A stretch of DNA of 64,000 nt from Zygnema cylindricum (GCA_037447655.1 JBBHKE010003198.1:1-64000), one strand, 5' to 3'; positions 30,135-42,391 are shown, counted from the stretch's first letter. Notes: generated by a model not told the origin, from the letters alone. Translations and numbers: made by a program.

Positions 30135-31481
30135 TGAAATTCTATGGGCTCCATTGCCACACAGAATTCGCAAGTCCAAAGGAAGCTAATCTAGATGGTG
30201 CCATCTTCAAGTTGATTAAAAACCCAAATGATTGACCCCTTGACAATCAAAAACCCATTAAAGCTTCACCCCTGTGAAGTAAGACTTTCTGTGTGCCCGG
30301 TTCCACCACAGAATGCAAAGTTAGAATATGAGATTTGGACACATTCCCCCACTTTGACTTTCCTTTAGAAATGCAGCCACCCAGGAAGGCAATAACTCTG
30401 ACTGACTACACCCCTATGTAGCCTGGACTCCCTTGAGCCCGCAGCAACAAGAATCACTGAATTTGGTCAACTGAATTGATCGTTATGGCTGGCCAAAGTT
30501 TGCCATTTTTACAAGGTGCTCTCTGAGAGAGGCAGCACCTACCAGAAATATTCTAAGTCCTAAACCCCTCTCTAAACCCTCTAGTTTTGAGGTACGGATC
30601 AATCAAATTACTGTATAGTACATAAATGTACAGGTGCGGGTGTACCTTTTGTACGGCCATCGTACGACATGGCTAAAAACTTAACACGTGTCCTATCCGG
30701 ATTCGCTCTTATAATCCCCAAAATTCCTCCTTCCAAATCTTATCCCTCCACGTGGCGCCACGTCATGCCACGTCACAAAAACGGTACTGTAGAGAAAGTA
30801 CAGGTGCCGGAGTACTTTCCGTACGGACATTGTACGATGATGTCATAATGTGACATTTGTCACATCTGGATTTGTTATGTTCCTTTCCGGAGATTCCGCA
30901 ACCTGTACAATGTCGCCACGTGTCATTCAGAGTGGTGACGTCCGCAAACGCCAAAAAACCTGTTCCGCGTTCTCGGCATTTATCGCGACCGTCCGATTTA
31001 AACCGGCATTCAATTTTAGCCGTCGAAAATTGGTGCGCGGTATTTGTTTCGATAGCGAAACAAATGCGCGGTATCCGTTCCGTCCCCGTACCGTACTCCG
31101 TACTAAATTAAACTGTCTCTATGTACTAAATATCGTAACCCAGTTAAATGGAAAATCCTACCTATAACTAATTAAATATTTATCAAACCCTCCATTTACT
31201 AGCACTAGTCCTAGACTAAATGGACAAAGCTAACGGCTACTGGACGTTTGACAGACGGTAGGTACCAAGATCAATACCTGGGTCCGTCAAATACCTTTTT
31301 GGTAAACATACCTATTATCTATTCTTGTCTCTCTGGAAAGCTTAGGCAGCCATGGCTCTAGCTCCCTCTCCAGCCTTCAGTGACTACGACAAGTGTGGGG
31401 GCTTGGAAAAGGGAGTCAGAGGCAGACTGCCTCTACTCTTTTCTATCTAATAAAGACCTAGAAAATACCTAAATATCAACA
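30135..31481 (-). repeat. 5' LTR of E7, 1347 bp
   Basis: On the minus strand it runs from TGTTGATATTTAGG to AATTTCA. It is about 160 bp longer than the E5 LTRs because the GTAC-hairpin region is present twice (about 30595-30665 and 30783-30840). It includes the perfect ATTTGTTTCG/CGAAACAAAT hairpin (about 31047-31070) and CACGTGG motifs. Confidence 0.82.
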
Positions 31482-32097
31482 TAGACATACCAATAGGAGT
31501 AGGAGTCCCCAGTAGGAGTCTTAACGATCCTGGGAAGAGAGATTGGGATGCAGCCAAGAGAGTCATATAATATTTGGAAGGAACCACAAAGTTATGGTTG
31601 CATTTGGGAGGGGAGTACACTGATATCACTACTTGGAGTGAAGCCAATTATGGGGATGAAAAGATGCACTTCTATGTATGTGTTGTATGTGGGGGAAGGT
31701 GCTTGTTCTTGGAGCTGCAAACAACAAAAGGTGGTTGCTCAGTCTACTGTAGAGGCTGAGTACAAACCCTCTTGTTCTGCTGTCAAAGAGTTAATGTGGG
31801 TCAAATCCTTGTTGGAAGAAATGAGTATATGAAGGAGGGAGTGCATGAAGTATTATGTGATAATGAAGCTGCCATTGCAATTGGAGCTAATCCAAAACAT
31901 CATTTCAAATCTAAGCATATGGACATCAAATTGAGTTTTGTGAGAGAAATAGTTGAGAATAAAATTGTGAATCTTGTATATGAATCTGATGAGGAAATGG
32001 TGGCTGATATGATGACAAAACTAGTGCCTTCTCCCAAATTAAAATATTGCAGAGAAAAAATGTGGACTTAAACTAAAGTAAAAGTTAGACTAGAAAA
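31482..32097 (+). pseudogene. E6 RNase H
   Basis: Continues E6 Pol after E7: a VGVPSRSLN-type block, KRDWDAAKRVI then a stop, WLHLGGEYTDITTWSEANYGD, STVEAEYKPSCSAVKELMWVKSLL, then in another frame CDNEAAIAIGANPKHH and KHMDIKLSFVREIV and the ADMMTKLVPSPKLKYC tail. Several shifts. The purine tract and 3' LTR follow. Confidence 0.88.
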
Positions 32098-32106
32098 TAA
32101 AGGGAG

Positions 32107-33146
32107 TGTTGAAATTACTAGATTTATAGAGTATTTTCTAGGTTTAATTATATCAGTATAAAGAAAAAGGAAATGAAAAGGGTGGACAGCGTGCCTCCAC
32201 CTCATTTCTCTAGCCACCATACTTGTTATAGTCACTAAAGGATAGAGAGAGTGGTTGAACAATGGCTGCCTTTGTTCAACAGGCAGCTGTTTTTAATAGG
32301 TTACTAAAAAGATACTTTTCGGACCTAGGATTTGATCCTGGTACTTGCCGTCTTTCAAGTTGGCCGGTAGCGGTCAATTTTATCTTATTAGTCTAGGACC
32401 AATTCTAACTGCTATACTGTTTGATAGATATTTTATTATTGAAGAGTGAACTAATTCATTTAACGGAAACTATATACAACATGCATAGATACACTTTTGT
32501 AAATACGGAGTATGATAAGGTTTCGAAACAGATACCACGCATTTTTGATTCGACAACAAAACAAATATCGCGCAAGTGTTTATAATGGCTGAGATTTCAT
32601 TTTGGTTCTTATCCAACGGCGCACATCATCTCCAAGATCGTAGAGAGGTCACTTTGGCTTTTTGTGACATGGCATGACCTAGCCCCACGTGGAGAGATCA
32701 CATTTGGTCGCGGGAATTCCGAGGGACCTACGGAAGAGTAAAAAGAGGGCACGCGTCCACGTAATAGCCTTGTCGTACATTGGTCGTACAAAAGGTACAC
32801 CGGCAGTAGTACTTTCTGATACAATACAGTAATATGATTGGTCTGTACTTCAGTAGATAGGAGTTAGAGAGAATCAGGACTTAGTGTTTTTTGAAATACA
32901 ATCACCTCTCCCCTTGAGGGTTTGTACATAAAAGGCATCTTTGCCACCCCATAACTTATCGGCTAGCTGGCCATTTTTCGAAATTCTTTTTGCCTCGGAA
33001 TTAGGGGAGTCCAAACTACACAGAGGTGTTTGTTACACTGTCAGTTTTTCCCTCTTGGGCTGCAGTGGTCCTGGCTTGAAGTGGGTTATATAAAATCTAT
33101 CTAGATGCTTCCTGAATTCTCTATTCCTATAGGACACACAATTGCA
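32107..33146 (+). repeat. 3' LTR of E6
   Basis: Preceded by AAATAAAGGGAG. Starts TGTTGAAATTACTAG and ends CACAATTGCA, 1040 bp. Closest in layout to the solo LTR at 26088, with the same ends and modules (CACGTGG near 32686, GTAC-type hairpin near 32785-32825). Confidence 0.82.
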
Positions 33147-33254
33147 TCCCAGCTGAGGTAAGAAGTCGGGTGGTTGTAGTTTGAAGCTTGTTTGCTGTCA
33201 AACAAAACTTGAGCGCAAATCCGTATCCGAGGATCACGAGTTTGCCTTGGTGTC
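33147..33254. other. Flank of E6, no gene
   Basis: Short unassigned stretch between the E6 3' LTR and the gypsy-like gag. It reads as non-repetitive sequence with no motif. Confidence 0.3.
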
Positions 33255-34712
33255 CTAGAGAGGGAGTGAATGTTTAACACCGTTCATTGAGAATGATCCT
33301 CGAGAGTTATAAAGAAAACTGATATAGGGATCTAGGTTACGACGCTCATCGGTAGTAACTGGCTGAACCACGCAAAGATTGTGGTTCAGCTTGAGAGCAC
33401 GCAACGCGGGTGCTGCTACGACCTCATCAACTAGAGGGGAGGCTTTGGGAACGTCTTCTATCATGGCTGAAAAAATACTTAGTCATTAGCTCACCTGACG
33501 AGCATCATGTATGGTGCTATCGAGTATTGTTAGTGCTTGCGCACCAATGGTGGAAGGCGTTTCTAGTATAGGAGTTGAGACACTCCTTTTCAAACGAAAG
33601 TGGGACTCGAGAATTTGGTAGTTTCCCCACTCGGTTATGGTCTGCAGAGCCTTTCTCAAATGTAGCCACCCGTTGTTGGACGGTAGAATCCCGAAGGGTT
33701 TGCTTGGCCAACAATGGCATGTGCACAAGTGTCGTAGCCATCCCTGTAAATTGTGGTTTCATTTCTGCCATGAAATCTGCAAATTGCTCTTTCATCATGG
33801 CTGCCATTGTGGCCTAAAGCTGGGCCTTCTCTCTCTCTTGACGAGAGATCTTAGGAGGAGCTTCTTCATTCTCAGTCTCATTTGGTAAGGTGACCAGTTT
33901 TGCTGAACGGGCCGAAATTCCACCGTTCTTAATCTGATTTTGGAAGGTGAAATTAGGGTCCTTAATGTGGCAACGGTGGGCATAATGTCCCTTTTGCTGA
34001 CAATGAGTGCATGTGGCTACCTTATCAGGATACATGATCGTATCGTGCCCCGTTTTTCTGCATAGGAAACACAATTGATTTTCGAGATTAACTGGTGGAG
34101 TTCTCATGGCCGACGTCGTCGGCGGCGAATTCGGATGCCATGGGTTTTTTAGTGGAGGATGAGATGGTTAATCGGTTGCCTATGAGCATGTTTGGAACGC
34201 TCATAAGTGTCCCACCAAGATGTCTGCATCTCATACTCTACCGCATATTGAGCTGTTTGCTTAAATGTAAATTTTAGCCCGTACATTTGATTGAGGCGGT
34301 TTTGTATAAACCTCTTGGATGGGCCCGAGAACTCTCCCACTAATTTTTGGACCGCGTCTGCATCGGACATAAGGTTTGATAATGCTTCTCGTAGGGTTTC
34401 CATTCGAGCTCGTAGGGCAAGGGCAACTTCACGCAGCCTACGCTTGAAATTTATCAACTCCTTGATTTGATCCAAGTTCTACATCCGTTATTCCTCCTGA
34501 AGAAGGTCAAACATGATTGAGAGAGGGTCACGTAAAGGGATAAATCTTCCGAGTCTAGCCTGGACCGTTGGCGGAGCAGCTACAACATTCTGGCTAGGGA
34601 CCTCGCGGATGGCAAGAAACATCTCGTTCCCATTTGGATCTAATATCGCTGATCTTGCTGCCTAGTATGGAATATCTACTTGGCCAAGGACTTCTGGTAC
34701 TCCATCAAAGGG
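33255..34712 (-). pseudogene. Ty3/gypsy-like gag with two zinc knuckles, decayed
   Basis: Minus-strand frames in order: a segment with FLAIREVPSQNVVAAPPTVQ and RFIPLRDPLSIMFDLLQEE (about 34665-34500); 34475-34149 with an alpha-helical, retrotransposon-gag-like region (KRRLREVALALRARMETL, FIQNRLNQMYGLKFTF); 34107-33814 with CFLCRKTGHDTIMYP, which lacks the last Cys, and CTHCQQKGHYAHRC, an intact CCHC knuckle; then 33807-33517 and 33464-33255 without motifs. Two adjacent knuckles and no copia gag motifs suggest gypsy or another LTR lineage. The assignment is tentative. Confidence 0.55.
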
Positions 34713-34717
34713 AGGAG

Positions 34718-35747
34718 TGTAGAAATAAAAGGTTATTTTAGTATTTTCTAGGTTTTGCAAAATGAAGAAAAGAAGCCAAGGCAGTCTGCCTCTAACTTCT
34801 CTCTTCAGCTCCCACACTTGTCGTAATCACTGAAGGTTGAAGAGAGAGCTATAGCCATGGCTGCCTATGCTGATTAGAGATAGAGTTACGGGTTGTAGAT
34901 TTTGGTAGATTTACCAAAATGTAAATTGACGGACCTAGGGTTTGAACCTGGTACCTATCGCCCGTTAACTTAGCCTGTAGCTTTAGCCATTTAGTTTACC
35001 ATCATGCTTCAAGATATATAGTTTGATAGGTATTTAAATGTTAACACGTAGTCTATTTCATTTAACGGATCTTTAAACATAGACACAGTTTGTAAAGTAC
35101 GGCGTACGAAACATCCGAAACGAATACTGCGCATTTTGTTTAGAAAGCGAAACAAATACTGCGGAAGTATTTATGACGGTCACGATTGTAATCCGGCTTA
35201 ATCGGACGGCCACAAAGCATGCCGAGATCGTGGAATAGGTTTTCGGCGGTTTGCGGTTGACGTCACGTCAATTGCCACGTGGCAAAATCACATTGGATTG
35301 CGACATCTCCTGGGATTCCAAGAACGAATCCAAAAATGGCATGTGTCGACTTGTTGGCCATGTCGTACAATATCCGTACATAAAGTACATCGGCACTTGT
35401 ACCTTATGTACGATACACTATTATGATTGGTGCCGTACTTCAGTAGATAGAGTTTAGAGAGAGATAGGACTTAGAAAAATTTGATAGATTGGACCCTCTC
35501 TCCCAGAGAGCTTCTGTACAAAAGGTCAACTTTGACCCTTCATAACTTACTGCTCAGGGGAGCAAATTCAGAGATTCTTTTTGCTATAGACTCAGGGGAG
35601 TCTTGCCTTTACAGGGGTGAAGGTGGTCAGACGTTTTGTCTGCCAGGGTGGCAGTTATTCTTGCTGAAACACAAAGGGGTCAGGGTTATCCTAGAGGCTT
35701 CGTGTGAGCTGCCTACTCTGAGGTCCTATGGAGGTCTCAGAGTTACA
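34718..35747 (+). mobile_element. Solo LTR in the gypsy-like gag, with target duplication AGGAG
   Basis: Starts TGTAGAAATAAAAGG and ends GAGTTACA, 1030 bp, flanked by AGGAG at 34713-34717 and 35748-35752. Modules: tRNA-like TTTGAACCTGGTACC (about 34938), G-box (about 35275), covarying GTAC hairpin (35376-35411) and GACTC..GAGTC hairpin (about 35589). Same family as the E10 LTRs. Confidence 0.92.
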
Positions 35748-35752
35748 AGGAG

Positions 35753-36080
35753 CGACTCTCTCATCGCAAAGATGTCTTCACACTTGCAAATATTAAGATT
35801 GAGGGCCGCACTACGGAGGTATCGATTGAGGAGAGAGAAGGCGACCCGGAGGTCAAACTTATCTTATTATTTCATTGCTAGATCTATCATTTCCGTGTCA
35901 TACAATATTCGGAAATGGGACAAGGACATGGTGTCGTTTATAACGGAGAAGCAAAAGCTCATCCTCCCCATGGGTCGTTGCGAAGAGGAAGCCATGTGTC
36001 AGGAAAGAAATGAATCGGTTGGGCGAAACTTGGAGCGGTAGGTAACCTAAGAGAGATTGGGTAGGAAATGAATTCTTCAA
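35753..36080 (-). pseudogene. Possible N-terminal part of the gypsy-like gag
   Basis: Continues the interrupted region on the other side of the solo LTR. A 60-codon frame (36080-35898) and adjacent frames are Arg/Leu-rich on either strand with no diagnostic motif. Position alone suggests gag N-terminus. Confidence 0.3.
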
Positions 36081-36349
36081 AGAATTCTTCTTTGGTCTCC
36101 TCTAAATGTGACTTGGATAAAACCAGAGATAAAGATCACGTTGAGTTTAAAACTAACGCAACAGACGCGGACTTAGTATTCGCACCCAAATCAGGTGCGT
36201 TTGTAATCTCTACGAAAAGATAAGTACAAGCTGCGGTAGACGGAAAGATGTCCCGCCGCGAGTAGATCCGGATTGGTAATGTAAGTTATCCCAATCCCTA
36301 GGCATGAAAAAGGGGAAAAACCCTAAATTGAAATGGTGTGGAATTCGGC

Positions 36350-36530
36350 ACAGCCTATCGAGGTGTAGGAGATGCCGAGATGTAGGAGATGCCAGACTAC
36401 ACCAAACTGATCAAACTAGGACCAAACTGATCAAACTAGGCACAGCCTATCGAGGTAAAAGAGATGCCACACTACACCAAACTGATCAAACTAACTGATA
36501 AAACTAGGCACAGGCAGTCTCTAACAAGAC
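36350..36530. repeat. Irregular minisatellite-like repeats
   Basis: Units GGCACAGCCTATCGAGGT (36367 region and 36438 region) and ACACCAAACTGATCAAACTA (three to four copies between 36400 and 36495) are interleaved. Confidence 0.7.
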
Positions 36531-36738
36531 CTAGTGGTCAGATTTAATCAAGAAACTGGATTACCTAAACCTCTACAGTAAAGACAATGTGGCAAGGCGG
36601 AAGGGCAGGATCTATAAAAACAAACAAAGAACTTTCCAAGCACCTTTCGGTGTAGATCTACAGCGGCACAGATTGAAAGGTGTCTAAGCAGATTGAAAGG
36701 TGTCTAGAAGTGTTTCACCTTAACAAGAAATATAATGT

Positions 36739-36756
36739 TTTTTTTTTTTTTTTTAA

Positions 36757-36797
<41 letters not shown>
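36739..36797. repeat. T-run plus (AT)n microsatellite
   Basis: About 16 T followed by AAATATA and then roughly 15 AT/TA dinucleotides. Confidence 0.9.
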
Positions 36798-36800
<3 letters not shown>

Positions 36801-37719
36801 AAATGTTTTTCGGACAAGGATACTAAGCCTTGGGATCGCCACTAGGCTCCCAGATCTTCCACGTATTCTATACAAGATTTATCTCAAAGGAAAGCAACAA
36901 AGCAAAATAAACACTTCCAACCAAAACTAAGAACATCGGATTTGGTCAAAAGGGCATTTTTCCAAGAAAACCGAAATGCCACAAAAACAAATACAGTCAA
37001 GCAAACCGTCCAGCTTTCCAGAAAACGACGCAATCCGATACAAGATGCCACGCCTCAAGCCTCCACTCCACCAATCACCAAAAAGACAAGTTTGGAGGGA
37101 AACCTTTTAGACTTAGCCGAAGCCGTGTGGATTAAAAACAAGGCATAATACAAGGAGATAAAAATCCGTACGCTAACTTGCATATATCACTAGCTAACAA
37201 GAAGAAATGGAAAGATTGGGCAATCGGTGGCAAGGAGGAAGCAAGAAAATAGCTCCGGTGCCAAGATAAAATTATTGTCCGAAAACTAAGAAATTTTATT
37301 TTTGAAATTCGGCTAAGTAGAAGATACTCTACGCCTGCGCAAACCTAGCCTAAATCTAGGTTATTTTACATGTACCAAACTACTTAAGATGTTGGCCAAT
37401 AGGCGGCCAACATCATCTGTCGTTCGTCTAACAAAATCCACGGTCCGAGGGTAAAAACCATCCCTATCTTCATGTACTCGTGAACCTACATGGGTTCATG
37501 ACTTAAATATCTATGCGAAATAAAAGCGCCACCAAACGCTCCTCGTACATGCAATCCTTACAGCGCCCAAACGATATTCGCGGCTCTCCTCCAAATCGCG
37601 TGCCTACGAAACGAAACAAACAATCTTACAAAATCAGTACCTGTTTAACAAGACGTGTAAGCAAAAAGTGTAGACGTTAAAAATAAGTAAGTCGCAAATG
37701 TGAATCGAAAAAGCACGTG

Positions 37720-37822
37720 CCAAAAATCCTGCGTGCGTGCAAATATCATGCGTGCGTGCTAAAATCGCGCGTGCGTGTATAATATCGTGCGTGCAGGTAG
37801 AAAAATCGTGCGTGTGACTAAC
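37720..37822. repeat. Degenerate CGTGCGTG repeats
   Basis: Five imperfect units of about 20 bp, each with (A/T)ATC.TGCGTGCGTG. The E8 integrase fragment begins right after. Confidence 0.7.
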
Positions 37823-37832
37823 AGATACAATG

Positions 37833-38699
37833 CGGCATGACAAGCGTCTAGGTCATGTTCACATGAATACACTAGAGGAAATGAAAAATAAAAATATAGT
37901 TGATAGAATAGAATACAAAAATGAGGTAACAATGGATGAGTGCAATGAATGTGCTCAAGGAAAACTCCATAAGCTTCCTTTTTGGAAAGTTGCAACCTTT
38001 AAAGGGGAGAAGGTTCTAGATCTTATCCATACTGATGTATAGAGGCCAGCTCCGGTTCCATCGGCCAAAGGAATAAGGTCCATAATGACCTTCACTGATG
38101 ACTCGTCAAGATACTACAAGGTATATTTTATAAGAACCAAAATTAAGGTTTTAAGAGTTTTTAAAGAATACAAGGCATGGAGTGAGAAGTTACACGAAAC
38201 CTCTATAAAAAGGATAAGAGGTGATAATGGGGAGGGATACACCTCAAATCAATTTGAACAATATTTAAAATAAAATGGAATTCAGCATCAGAAAACCATA
38301 CCTGATAATCCAGAGCAAAATGGAGCAAAATGGAGTTGTAGAAAGACTATATAGAACATTATGGGAAAGTGCTACGAGCATGCTAAGTGATAAGAGAATA
38401 AGAAAACAGTTTTGGGCTGAAGCAATGAATTATGCTAACTACATAAAGAATAGAGTCCTCACTTTAGCTATAAAAGGGGAAACTCCATATGAAAAATGGA
38501 CGAGTAGAAAGCCGGGTGTGTCGCATCTTAGAGTATTTCGAAGTCAAGCATATAGTTTGGATACGGATAAGTCTAATTGGAAGAAAGATACATATGGAAA
38601 GCCATGTTATTTGGTTAGATATGATGATGATGTAAAAGGATATAGAATGTATGACTTAAAGAGAAAAGTTATTATTATAGTAAAACATTTATTTGTATA
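37833..38699 (+). pseudogene. Copia E8 pre-integrase and integrase, 5' truncated
   Basis: Starts abruptly in the pre-integrase HHCC finger (KRLGHVHMNTLEEM ... CNECAQGKLHKLPF). Integrase blocks: LIHTDV then TAG (for Trp), TFTDDSSRYYKVYFIRTK, RGDNGEGYTSNQFEQYLK, QNGVVERLYRTL with catalytic Glu retained, FWAEAMNYANYIKNRVL, and SRKPGVSHLRVFRSQAY. Gag and protease are missing. Three frames are needed. Confidence 0.87.
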
Positions 38700-40708
38700 G
38701 ATGAAGACAAATCGGTTGCTACGTTCAAGTATAACAAAGTTGTGAAAGTCATAATTATACCAGATTTTAACTTGGAGGGAGAAACAGGTTTAGAAGAAGT
38801 GATCCACCAAGGTGAAGAACATCTAGAAACAGAATATGAGAAAGGATCACAAAGTGAAGAATTGATCTTAACCAACTCTAAAGAAAAGGGAGAAGTCGAA
38901 CGAGGCACGGAATACGAGGAAAAGGGAGAATTCGAAAAATGAACAGAATCGAAAGAAAATGGTGAATTCAAAATAAAAACGGATTGGAGGAAAGGAGAGA
39001 CGAGGAATCTATAAGAATGAATCCGAGGATGCCTTCTATACCCGCCTCATAATTTGAAGGGGGAAAAAGCAACAAAAGGATTCAAGAGATACAGGTAAAC
39101 AACAAACTTACCAAACTGTCTCATCCTGGTGAACCTCAAACTAATCTTGAAGCTGTAAATAGTCAGGAGAGTGACAGATGGATCACTGCCATTAATGAAA
39201 AAATGGCACTTGTAATGGAAGAAAAAACTTGGGAATGAGTGGATTGTCCTCCTAACATAAAACCAATCGGATGCAAATGGGTGTTTATGCTAAAATTGAA
39301 TCTAGATACTCGGTAAGTAGCAAAACAGTACACACAAAAGGAAAGGATAGACTATGGGGAGAATTTTGCAACAGTAGTGCAATTTCCCTCAGTAAGGATT
39401 CTCCTAAATTTAGCAGCAACCGGAGACACGGAGGTGCATCAAATGGAAATAAATATTGCTTTCCTCCACGGTGAATTAAAAAAAGAGATATTCATGAAGC
39501 AACCAAAGGGATTTGTAGAGAAAGGAGAGAAAAGTAAGGTTTGCAGGTTGATCAAGTCCTTATACGGACTAAAACAAGCCCAACGTCAATAAAATATCAA
39601 GCTTGATGAGTTCTTGACTAACTTGGGATACATTTGGATCAGCGTAGATCACTCTATTTACTTATTTGAAGATAAAAATGGAGTGATTTTTATTGCAATC
39701 TATGTAGATGATTTAATTGTCTGAAGTAAGTATAGGGAGAAAATTAATCAGCTGAAAAAAGATTTGAAAAGAAGGTTTGATATGAAAGATCTAGGTGAGG
39801 CAAAGTACATAATAGGAATACAAATGGAAAGAGACAGAAAAAAGAAAATTATCAGACTAACTCAAAATGAAGCCATAGAAAACATGTTTCATAAATTCTA
39901 GATGGACAATGGTAATAGATGTACAACTCCTTTGGAGATAAATAAAATCAATGAAGGAAATGTTGAGGAAGGTGTGATGATTTTAGACGACAAGATGAGT
40001 CTAGAAGAAAAGGAATTTATGGAGAATATTCTTTACCGATAGATTGCAGGTAGTTTGATTAACTTCATGAACTGTACCCGACCAGATATAGCACCAACTG
40101 TTGGAGTACCCACTAAGAGTCTCAATAATCCTAGAAAGAGAGACTAGGAGCCGGCTAAGAGGGTGATAAGGTATCTTGTGGGGACTCGAGATTTATGGTT
40201 GAATTATTGGGGAATGATAGTAACATCACTACTTGGAGTGATGCCACTTATGAGGATGTGCCTATGAGATGATCCACTGCTGGTTATGTTTTGCAAATTG
40301 GATCTGGTGCTTGCAGTTGGAGTAGTAAGCAAAAAAAAATAGTTGCTAAGTATACAATGAAGGTTGAATATACGTCCTCATGTGCAGTTGTTAAAGAATT
40401 AATGTGAGTAAAATCCTTGCTTCAAGAGCTAGGATTAATGAAGGGTGGTATTAAAATTATCTTTTGTAATAATCAAGCTGCAATTGCAATTGCAGCGAAC
40501 CTAAAACACCATTTGAAACCTAAACACATAGATAATAGACTAAGCTTTGTGAGGGAATAAATAGAGAATAAAATAATCAAATTTGTGTATAAACTTGATA
40601 GGTATATAATTGCCGACATGATGACAAAATCTGTCCCATCTGCAAAATTGATTTATTGCACATAACAATGTGGGCTAAAACTCAAAAGTGGTTAGGAATT
40701 AAAGGGAG
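38700..40708 (+). pseudogene. E8 linker, reverse transcriptase and RNase H, decayed
   Basis: A Glu-rich linker (38742-38942) precedes RT blocks: IGCKWVFMLKLN, FPSVRILLNLAATGDTEVHQMEINIAFLHGELKKEIF, KSLYGLKQAQRQ, and the catalytic IAIYVDDLIV followed by a TGA (about 39697-39725). RNase H remnants include a SDATYEDV block, a VKELM block ending in TGA for Trp, NNQAAIAIAANLKHHL and MTKSVPSAKLIYC. The AAAGGGAG tract and LTR follow. More than ten disruptions. Confidence 0.87.
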
Positions 40709-41580
40709 TGTTGAAAATATGAAAAATAAAGTTATTATCTTACTTTTTGTTCTTAGGGCAAAGACACAATAGAAGGTGCAGAAGGAGGGAAGCCATTGAT
40801 GTTCATGACAGCCAGCGCTAAGGGAGTGGGAGATAGATTGGATCACACTAAAAAGGCTGACCCTACCTGGATTTGATCTTCGGTCTAACAACATTCCACA
40901 TAGCCGTCCACCTTATCCACTACATCACAAGAAAATAAATGCTAAATACGGTTTTAGAACATGCGCGGAGCTGTAACTCATTTAACCGATGGGGTACTAC
41001 GGCTGCAAAGAACATTCTACGCGCTGACAAATCGGACTGACAACATTTTAGGAAAATACACAAATAGACAGTTAGCCTGAGCGCCAACGGCCCGATATGG
41101 TTCTTTTGGCGGCTTACGCCAAATTAACTACAAATTGAAACGTGGCAGGACGCGAGCGGAGGAGGACATGACAGATCCATGGCGTTCGACATGGAAGGTG
41201 CACTGTTTTAGTGGTGTCGTTCCCTACCGTACAATTTCTGTGGTGGCTATTAAATTTTTGTACATAGCTTGCGGTAGTTTATAGTCCTCTCATTGGCTAA
41301 GGGTTTAGTAAGCACACTTTCTGAGTACGTAGTTTAGACTTAAAGTATTTTTTGAAGCCCTCTCTCCCAGAGGCCATCGGTATAAATCTGGTGTCTTTCA
41401 ACAGCTAAAAATAACTGGTCAGGGGAGAAAATTTGAAAATTCTTTTTGTGTTGGACTCTAGGGAGTCTTGTCCTCACATGGATGAGGCTTTTCAGAGTCA
41501 TATCCTGCCAGGGTGGCAATAATAGTGTGAAACCTATTGGTTGTTAAGTGTATCTAGTAGTGGAGTAGTAGTGGATTCTG
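40709..41580 (+). repeat. 3' LTR of E8 (right edge uncertain)
   Basis: Starts TGTTGAAAATATG after AATTAAAGGGAG. It carries a recognisable but divergent set of modules: an antisense tRNA-like segment (about 40870-40932, minus strand GTAGTGGATAAGG), TATAAAT (about 41391), TTCTTTTTGTGTTGGACTC..GAGTC (about 41438-41470) and TGCCAGGGTGGCA (about 41507). I cannot place the terminal CA. Confidence 0.65.
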
Positions 41581-42180
41581 GGGAGGGTGTGGTGCCCAAA
41601 GAATTTCAAGCCAAGCATCATCAACCCTTGATAATCGCACCAGAAAATATCAAAGCCCTAGGATGCAAAAAAGAGGGACAAATGTGCACCGTGGAGTCCC
41701 TCGCTTAGTAGGGATCCCTCCTTGATGGGACAACTTGCTCGGTGTAGAGGACGTAACAAGATGGATGTTTCAACTTCGTAGTGAGAGTTTGTTGGGACCC
41801 GCTCTTCAACCACTACCATTTTTACAAAATAGCATCAAATGGACCCAGTTGAACTTCTCACAATGTTATGGTCCAATAGAACCTTATGGCTTAAGTGATA
41901 ACCTTATAGGAAGTGGTTGAACGAGAAACTGTTTACTCTCATCCACCCATACCTATCACACATTTTTTTCATTACCCACCACTACGAACAACTTTCAGTT
42001 AACACAACTATAGGCAGCCTCCATTCATAATGCCACTAGATTTCTCTACTTAAGCAAATATAGTGGGTTTTCGCATGCAATCTTTGACACCAAAAGATTG
42101 TTGAATTTGATCAGCAAAACTACCCTTAACACAATTTCAATTGAAAATTGAATAATGGTTTAAAGAAGTTAAGTGAACTT
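41581..42180. other. Stretch without a recognised gene
   Basis: A 61-codon frame at 41735-41920 has no motif. The rest has many stops in all frames. Confidence 0.4.
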
Positions 42181-42189
42181 GAGCATCGA

Positions 42190-42365
42190 GAGCCAAAATT
42201 GTATCTCTGAGACCTCTATAAGCCCTTAGAATAGACAGCTCACATTATGCCTTTCGGATAGCCTTAACCCCCTCAAGTTCGATCAAGACAAACTGCCACT
42301 CTGACACACAATTAATTGAAATGAATTCACCCAGTGAAAGGAAGACTTTATTGAGTTTCCCTGAG
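42190..42365 (-). repeat. Fragment of a family B/C LTR end, reverse
   Basis: The minus strand matches the last part of the E10-type LTR (GTGAGCTGTCTATTCTAAGG then AGGTCTCAGA). It abuts the 5' LTR of E10. Confidence 0.6.
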
Positions 42366-42391
42366 TTTGCCAAAAAAAAAATCAGGTAATT

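Larger units (their letters stand above)
29053..31481 (-). mobile_element. E7: minus-strand gag-only derivative related to E5, internally deleted
   Basis: The 5' LTR (30135-31481), PBS and gag are in order on the minus strand. At the left end gag is joined directly to the last roughly 30 bp of an LTR (GGCAATGGAGCCCATAGAATTTCA region, 29053-29080), matching the LTR end at 30135-30170. Nearly all the 3' LTR and the gag-LTR interval are therefore deleted. It sits inside E6, whose RT/RNase H sequence flanks both sides. No clear target duplication is visible. Confidence 0.75.
36081..37832. other. Gene-free region with several short repeats
   Basis: Holds an irregular tandem array (36350-36530), a T-run followed by a long AT dinucleotide tract (36739-36797), and a GTGCGTGC-type patch (37720-37822). 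It may include the LTR of the minus-strand gypsy-like element, but I see no second copy to prove that. A 68-codon frame at 36942-37148 has no motif. Confidence 0.4.

Noticed and set aside
36350-36530. CRISPR-like array
   Set aside because: Repeat units are irregular and interleaved, without constant-length spacers, and the genome is eukaryotic.
36739-36797. Centromeric or telomeric repeat
   Set aside because: Only a T-run and an AT microsatellite; no higher-order array, and CCCTAAA units are not in tandem anywhere.
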